Source: Sergeia podlipaevii (taxonomy: Eukaryota; Euglenozoa; Kinetoplastea; Trypanosomatida; Trypanosomatidae). Taken from it: a stretch of DNA of 64,000 nucleotides. The number at the start of each line of letters is the position of its first letter. Positions within the stretch are counted from its first letter, which is position 1. Of the stretch, positions 59,601 through 64,000 are shown piece by piece. Position numbers and translations under genes: made by a program. Location: positions 59,880 to 123,879 of the forward strand of contig JASANZ010002260.1 in NCBI GenBank assembly GCA_030849805.1, in the 5' to 3' direction. The notes beneath the pieces are model-generated. The model searched no databases and was not told the origin of the DNA. It saw only the letters and a list, made by a program, of their open reading frames with translations.

Positions 59601-62600
59601 CTTCTGACTCTCTGGCCGAAGTTGAGCAGTGTGCATCTGCTCTGTCGCATAAGGTCGATGCTGAGAGTTGGGTGCGGGGGAAAGAGAGGAGGGACTGTGC
59701 AAGGCTCTTTCCACCGCTTCAATAACAAACTCTTTCCGTTCACGAATATGGCGCTGAGCATCCTCATAGGTCATAGGTACAGAAGACCTCCCGGTAGAAG
59801 AGCTGCGTCTGTCAATGAATAACTTTTGATCGGGTGTTGAGCCATTCGCCAAATTTAGCAGAATCTGATAGCCATCCTGCTCGCCAATATCCATCTCACG
59901 AAGAGCAAAAAGGAAGCGTGATACCGAATGTAAGTCTTGCATTACCTGCTGGGCAAACGAGGCAACCTTGCTATCCTTCTCTCGCCCAAAGGCAGAGCTG
60001 ACATATGTACTGCCCACCCCTTGTCCTTGCATTTGAATGCTAGCAGCAGAGACCTTGCAAATGGCTGTTACATCCTCGGCCTCCTCGCGCGATGTACGCA
60101 CAATTTCAGACACAAGCGTAGCATCATCTTTAATGTCTTTCAGTTGTCTGAACCACTGATCTCCGTGGGATTTTATCGCACTCTTTTCTAATGAAAGCGT
60201 TCGGCACTGCTGTTGTAGATTGCTCAGTTCCTCGTTCTTGTCACTCAGCAAACGGCGTAGGTCTTCGCAAGTGTGCTCAAGGTGCTGCATGCGCATGGAA
60301 GCGTGCCTAGAGCTCTCTGAATTCTGCAAGAGCAAACCCTCAGCGTGAGACACAACAGCAGCAATTGCTCGCCTTGCTTCAAGAGGCCAGTTCGCTGTTT
60401 CGCTTTGTGAGGGAACCTGAATGCTGCCATCCGACGAGTGGCTATTGACAGAATCCTTACCGCTCTCTGCGCCAAGAAGGTCACGAACACTTTTGAGGCG
60501 CGCTGCAGCTGTTGCGCGCTCCATTTCTGCCAAACGCTGATCAAGCAGTTGGATCTGCTCTACTGCAGATTCCAGCTCACTTGCCAGCTGGTCTGCTCGT
60601 TCCTCTGCCTCACGCTGTGCAACGTGGGCTACGCCAACCTCCACCAGTGCCACCTCTAACTCCACTGTGCGCGCCGCCAAGCCATAATTATCATCCTTCG
60701 CACTGTCTTGGCCTTGCTCAGCTAGACGGAGAACATGATGATCAACAATGCCGCTAAGGCGCTTAATCTCTTCTTCGCATAAAGTCACTTCACGCTCTTT
60801 TGCTCGCAGTGCTGCTTGGACACCGGCAAATGTAACTGTACTTTGTGACTGCTCTTCCACAACTTGCTGAAGACGGCCAACCTCAAAGTTGCACTCCTCC
60901 ACCAACTCTTCAAGCTGCTCGACGTTTTGCTGAAGCATCTTCTTTTCCCCAATTGCTTTGACCAGATGACGTGCAAGGTTCTCGGCCTTTTTCTGTGCCT
61001 CCAGCAACTCGTTACGTAGCCCTGGAGCATCGTTTGACTGCATTCCAAATAGATCTTTCCCGCTTTGTGGGGTGCTCTTTTCACGTTGTCTTGGCATCTC
61101 ATTGTCAGTATAGTAAGCACTGGGGGTAGCGACATTTGGAGACGCCAAGGTGTTCTTCTTTCTCTCAAATGGCATAGCGATCGCAGCAGTATCATCTCTG
61201 TGGCGAACTTCCTGAGGATTCTGGGAAACATTGTCGCTTGCTTTCATTTGCGCCAACTGACGAAGCGCCCCCTTCTCGGGGTCTTCGTCAAAGAAACTGT
61301 CCTGTTCATGCTCCATCTTTTCTTCAGCAGCTGCTATTGGCTTGCCCATTTTGTTCCGCACGCCCTGAACACTTTGCACATGGTTTGGTGTTGCGCTCGT
61401 GAGGGAGCACACCGATACATTTGCGTTGACAGTGGCAAGCGGCTGCGATGTACTGTGGGGCATTGAGCGTTGCTCTTTTTTCGTGGAACCATGATGAGAA
61501 AATGCTTTTGTGCCAGCAGAGGACTCTGCATATGGGTGAAAACTAGGCTGTGAGTGAGCGTGAATTGGCATAACAGCATTTGATGGAACTGTGTTGGTCG
61601 CAACCCCTTCGGGAACCTTTGGGCCCGCAGAAAACCCTCTATTTTCTTTAAGATCTGGTTTTGTTGGACGGCGGATAGGGTCCTCGTGCTTTTCAAAGTA
61701 ACTCTTAATCCTCCGCTCTTCTCTATCCACAACACTGATATTGGTTGAGGTAAAATCCCAAGAAGTGTAAGAATTGCCGTCATCATCTGATTCCGTTGTT
61801 GATGGAGGGGGAAGCGGAGCAGTTGGTGTGCGTTGCCTAGGTACGGGAATATTACGTGACTTCCAAGGACCTTGTCCCACGTCAGAATGTAGCTCGGTAG
61901 CATCTATTTCTTCAGGTAATGGGGGAGGCGTGGTACGGTTTCGTCTCTTCAGTGCAACTGTGTGATGTTTTTGATGTGCCTTTTCTCGCCACTTGGCAAG
62001 TCGTTCATCAGTGGAGCGAATAGACGTATTTAACGATACACTTGAGTATTCGTTAGTCAAATTGGTGTAGCTATCGTTGTGTTGCTTGTCGCGATTTTCC
62101 ATCGCTGCTTTTCGGTTTCTATAAGAACTTGGTGTCAAGTATTTGCGGTAGGACTCTATTGCTGACGGCGGATTAAGAGAAAAGACAAACTTTTGCGATG
62201 GTGCGTTTGGGCTCTCACGCGCGATCTCACTGAAGACAAATGGCGATGTCAAAACAGGAGGTTGCAGGTTCTTTACAGTAGCTCGAGGTTCCTCCGGCGG
62301 TGGTGGTGGCATCCCAACAGAGATAGGAAGACAGTGAGAAGGATCTTCTGAAGGGCTCATTCTTGTATACGTTGATGACCTTGCAACTGGTGGTGGAGGT
62401 GGTGGTCTTGATAAACGTGCCGGAGGAGGTGGAGGAGGAGGAGGTAAATGAGAAGCCACGTGTTCATATCCACTGCGACTTGGTAAAGGAACACTGTGGC
62501 TACGGCTTCGGGTCCCATCTGATGGTGGAGGCAAAATCCCTCTTCCGGTTTTGTATCCATCACCTGTAGGCCTGCGAACATTTAGTGGCTCGCCAGTAAA

Positions 62601-63125
62601 TGGTGTCTCCACCATGCCGTTGGGATTAAAATGACTCCTTTCTCTGAAATTGCTTTCTGCTCTTCCCACTGAAGCACTCTCGCCTCGGCGCATAGGAGTG
62701 TAATTGATGCCAATAGAGTTTGCCCGTCCACTTTCATTATCTAAGGGAGTATAAAGTGATGAACGTGCACCTAGGTCAGCGTGCTTGCTAGGACCAAGAG
62801 AAGTTCGTGGGAGTGGAAAAAGATTTTCTGTAGGATCAAAAGATGTACGATAAACGCTGTTTGTCGATGACGCCCGTGCAGCACTGTTCGGATCACGAAA
62901 TGATTGCACTTCTCCCGTGAGATCGTCATAGCTGTTAGGTGGCTCTAAACGAGAAACTCGTCGTCCCAAAAAAGTGTTGGGATTTGCACTAGGCTTACGA
63001 CCCTGGCCGTCATCCTCTCGCAAAGCTTCTTCACACATCTCCTGGAGCCGCCTCTGTCGTTCACTCAACTCAATCAATCGATTGCGATGATCCCTATCTT
63101 CATCATCGTCATTAGATCCAAACAT
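56631..63125 (-). CDS. Giant disordered/coiled-coil protein with FH1-like polyproline, probably cytoskeletal
   Basis: The 2164-residue protein starts at the ATG at 63123-63125 (MFGSNDDDEDR); the ATG at 63200 would add an unrelated aromatic-rich leader. Polyproline stretches with eight and six consecutive prolines lie at about residues 225-247, with further PPPPP at about 270-276, resembling profilin- or SH3-binding FH1 sequence. A coiled coil occupies about residues 700-1010 (RNELLEAQKKAENLARHL, QNVEQLEELVEECNFEVGRL, RRLLSDKNEELSNLQQQ). The rest, especially 1150-2100, is Ser/Pro/Glu/Arg-rich and disordered. The C-terminus is a short charged helix (RREEVAKILERLRIKKEMEQQRK). No FH2, kinase or motor domain is present, so it is not a formin. 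Confidence 0.85.
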   Translation of the reverse strand: MFGSNDDDEDRDHRNRLIELSERQRRLQEMCEEALREDDGQGRKPSANPNTFLGRRVSRLEPPNSYDDLTGEVQSFRDPNSAARASSTNSVYRTSFDPTENLFPLPRTSLGPSKHADLGARSSLYTPLDNESGRANSIGINYTPMRRGESASVGRAESNFRERSHFNPNGMVETPFTGEPLNVRRPTGDGYKTGRGILPPPSDGTRSRSHSVPLPSRSGYEHVASHLPPPPPPPPARLSRPPPPPPVARSSTYTRMSPSEDPSHCLPISVGMPPPPPEEPRATVKNLQPPVLTSPFVFSEIARESPNAPSQKFVFSLNPPSAIESYRKYLTPSSYRNRKAAMENRDKQHNDSYTNLTNEYSSVSLNTSIRSTDERLAKWREKAHQKHHTVALKRRNRTTPPPLPEEIDATELHSDVGQGPWKSRNIPVPRQRTPTAPLPPPSTTESDDDGNSYTSWDFTSTNISVVDREERRIKSYFEKHEDPIRRPTKPDLKENRGFSAGPKVPEGVATNTVPSNAVMPIHAHSQPSFHPYAESSAGTKAFSHHGSTKKEQRSMPHSTSQPLATVNANVSVCSLTSATPNHVQSVQGVRNKMGKPIAAAEEKMEHEQDSFFDEDPEKGALRQLAQMKASDNVSQNPQEVRHRDDTAAIAMPFERKKNTLASPNVATPSAYYTDNEMPRQREKSTPQSGKDLFGMQSNDAPGLRNELLEAQKKAENLARHLVKAIGEKKMLQQNVEQLEELVEECNFEVGRLQQVVEEQSQSTVTFAGVQAALRAKEREVTLCEEEIKRLSGIVDHHVLRLAEQGQDSAKDDNYGLAARTVELEVALVEVGVAHVAQREAEERADQLASELESAVEQIQLLDQRLAEMERATAAARLKSVRDLLGAESGKDSVNSHSSDGSIQVPSQSETANWPLEARRAIAAVVSHAEGLLLQNSESSRHASMRMQHLEHTCEDLRRLLSDKNEELSNLQQQCRTLSLEKSAIKSHGDQWFRQLKDIKDDATLVSEIVRTSREEAEDVTAICKVSAASIQMQGQGVGSTYVSSAFGREKDSKVASFAQQVMQDLHSVSRFLFALREMDIGEQDGYQILLNLANGSTPDQKLFIDRRSSSTGRSSVPMTYEDAQRHIRERKEFVIEAVERALHSPSSLSPAPNSQHRPYATEQMHTAQLRPESQKIDSYADSVVDNRCVYGEQADEYEEPDAFGNDDDAEMEIASELRFSSESKDRHPSTNESDALRHGDNGIVSSSMRQKSEHHWSQGLPSHPQVTVTNQHPSQGTERVRREAAPSTKEPKKQRQQPSTAAAVLHSSKVKQESNTWSPDRPSTSPMPTPPSVSRPLHLGSTPMPENDFGSDEHSDDAGNEAFTDQVGMSTPLSTQAEQRVGKLSPSEVREDKHHPSSTPATAGADDSANLSVSDIPFEREEDEAIRRRARKHEREEPEDHYRDDHSTDLSPVIRNRPQALSSPSRDEDENAGGTNTEEVSPGTWGSVTPPSRNEGESPHSAVTPPPPSTASRNARHRDEDDYSPVIHPSRGNGGEANTKEGDAPRETTASRPQEGNAPPQNHDSSPLTSYGSYPKERSTTNKPASQDRANAGDESNDDDATQFFGGLRSGTVKEARPAYFNDTKNSEGAAVNLLDEQHSLPFQRRQVNDYPQKDRHGLPPQLPPLHPGSAPSSSRSTPAQTNLQQQPQTKVLPQQQQLHPVRTDSKNSSLPKTTLVPEDDDYDDYEPSLHFYVQTSSANSSQPLEKGENVPLPEPPQHVPLRETRLEDSVRSQNDDDAYRNRRLLPGERISRDSSINENPMDGDLREVGRRSSSQTDTSDAIALPRLQRSANASPLFTDITHAPDSDTTRTPVDAHTLMEPQRAPTLQQQASRESVGSSLYEPLRHVLPVVRRTVTTSEASKVLWPTNARTEKEPEVVIQVDEDELTDSAVPTSRTNRGGYDMEPVIRSTTATPLSSFTNRTRTQQQREEEERAEPELERRHIGSSESESAGGALSLPEPASGVPVLSTAMPQPAEPLSAPGGKSLSRSDRPQRAGGTTLVYSDSLTSSLPRVNEDDVAESEVTEARKEASVTSLDDLPAAQQCQDVDAPHDKPGRTNDEREETDGDGLGSTTSSSLPGPTDASTKRREEVAKILERLRIKKEMEQQRKSETDVLSSEGDTKE

Positions 63126-63815
63126 GTCTAAAATTGCTACAAAAAAATATGTAAAAAATCTTTCAAAACAAAACAACGTCTCTAAATGAACTTGTTTCAA
63201 CTGAAATTTCTAAAGCTTTCTATGAGTACTAACTAAAAAGGTACACTCTGAACGAAAAAAAGGAAAGAAAAGCAAAGAGCAATAAAATTAGCATATTAAG
63301 CGAAAGAGCTATGGATAACCAAAAAGAAAAAACGTCAGCGCCAGATGGTGTTCTAAACTAGCACGCAATGTCAAAGCAAAAAACTTGCAATCCATAAACA
63401 AAACTTATGCACACAAACAACTGAGCAACATGAACGCAAATAAACCAATTTTTAGAAAAGAGCTAAAAAGAATTCAGCACACCACCTACCTGAAACAAAT
63501 CAAAATAAACAACAGCAACGCAGCAACCGAACCACAAAATACAAAACAACCAACTAACACAAAACCAAAAACCTTAACAACAGCAAAAGAACCATTCGCC
63601 GCTTCTTCACCCCCTCCCCCCACTCCTGATGAACACTTCCAACCCCATGAAAACCAAAATTAGACATCCTAACAGCCATATTTATATTCAATCATGTCCA
63701 TGTTTGGACTATCATCTGGTGTTTCATCAACCAGCAAAAGACCTCGCCCCCAACTTTATCTACATCTGGCACCATATTCCGGCGCAACTTCACGCACTGC
63801 TTGCGCGGTTTTAGC
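63126..63815. other. Spacer with a strand-asymmetric A/C-rich tract
   Basis: About 63361-63663 is strongly A/C-rich and G-poor on the plus strand (GT-rich on the transcribed strand), unlike the poly-A/T spacers elsewhere. A 92-codon plus-strand ORF within it is explained by the composition. It would be the 3' UTR of the repeat-protein gene to the right or the 5' flank of the giant protein. Confidence 0.6.
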
Positions 63816-64000
63816 GGGCCCTGGCGGCCTGGCGGTGGGCCCTGGCGGCGTTGCGGTGGGCCCTGGCGCCGCTAGGTGGTGGGCCCTGGTGGCGTTGCGG
63901 TGGGCCCTGGCGGCGTGGCACTGGGACCTGACGGAATGGTGCGGGGACCTGGTGGCGTGGTGGTGGGCCCTGGCGGAATGGTGGTGGGCTCTGGTGGCGT
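63816..64000. repeat. GC-rich 21-bp minisatellite (about nine units, continuing past the window)
   Basis: Units begin GGGCCCTGGCGGCG at 63816, 63837, 63858, 63881, 63902, 63923, 63944, 63965 and 63986. All complete units are 21 bp except the third, which is 23 bp. The last is cut by the window edge. Units differ at scattered positions. Confidence 0.92.
63872..64000 (-). CDS. C-terminus of a Thr/Pro/Gly heptapeptide-repeat protein (partial)
   Basis: On the minus strand the minisatellite is open from the window edge to a TAG at 63872-63874, giving 42 codons of a heptad repeat: TPPEPTT, IPPGPTT, TPPGPRT, IPSGPSA, TPPGPTA, TPPGPTT. The 21-bp unit is exactly seven codons and the strand matches every other gene here, which supports coding. 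Thr/Pro repeats of this kind occur in mucin-like or proteophosphoglycan-type surface and secreted proteins of trypanosomatids. Only the tail is visible, so signal peptide, anchor and length are unknown. The stop arises inside the 23-bp unit; the repeats continue in another frame beyond it. Confidence 0.5.
   Translation of the reverse strand, partial: TPPEPTTIPPGPTTTPPGPRTIPSGPSATPPGPTATPPGPTT

Noticed and set aside
63385..63663. A 92-codon plus-strand ORF in the A/C-rich tract
   Set aside because: Thr/Pro/Asn/Lys-rich from composition, with no domain and on the strand opposite to every gene here.

Overview
This window is nuclear DNA from a kinetoplastid protist, almost certainly a trypanosomatid. 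Every gene I can support lies on the minus strand, with no introns and 0.2-1.5 kb of AT-rich spacer between genes. The spacers carry long A/purine runs on the plus strand. On the coding strand these are the polypyrimidine tracts expected upstream of spliced-leader acceptors. An RNA-editing ligase and a PPR protein with mitochondrial presequences fit this assignment. The stop codons are standard, so the Blastocrithidia-type reassigned code is not in use. I cannot name the genus from sequence alone. The window looks like part of one directional polycistronic unit read from right to left, with no strand switch inside it.

In transcription order, from right to left: the right edge (63816-64000) is a GC-rich 21-bp minisatellite. 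On the minus strand it reads as a Thr/Pro/Gly heptapeptide repeat ending in a stop, probably the C-terminus of a repeat protein lying outside the window. Next come two large cytoskeleton-like coiled-coil proteins (63.1-52.7 kb), a leucine-rich-repeat protein, the proteasome deubiquitinase Rpn11, a 1169-residue disordered protein of unknown function, and a 2258-residue ABCC-type transporter. A spacer containing an isolated GC-rich island (about 34.94-35.16 kb) follows. Then come a small unknown protein, a CHORD-domain protein, an Abraxas-like MPN candidate, a WDR7/rabconnectin-3-beta-like WD40 protein and a Pkr1-like V-ATPase assembly factor.

The left part has a mitochondrial PPR protein, a GAF-like protein and an M20 amidohydrolase. 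It continues with a LOTUS/NYN-like mitochondrial candidate, RNA-editing ligase 2, an unknown protein with a mitochondrial-type N-terminus, a TRM2/TRMT2A-type tRNA uracil-5 methyltransferase, a Q/P/Y-rich protein, alpha-SNAP, separase and the first 40 codons of a protein kinase.

Gene order in trypanosomatid units does not normally reflect function, so most neighbours need not work together. Two groupings still stand out. Three consecutive genes (12.86-17.64 kb) encode proteins with mitochondrial-type N-termini, and one of them is an editing ligase. Two adjacent genes (26.8-31.6 kb) resemble V-ATPase assembly or regulation factors. In several genes the first in-frame ATG lies upstream of the first AG after the pyrimidine tract, so I moved those starts to the next ATG.
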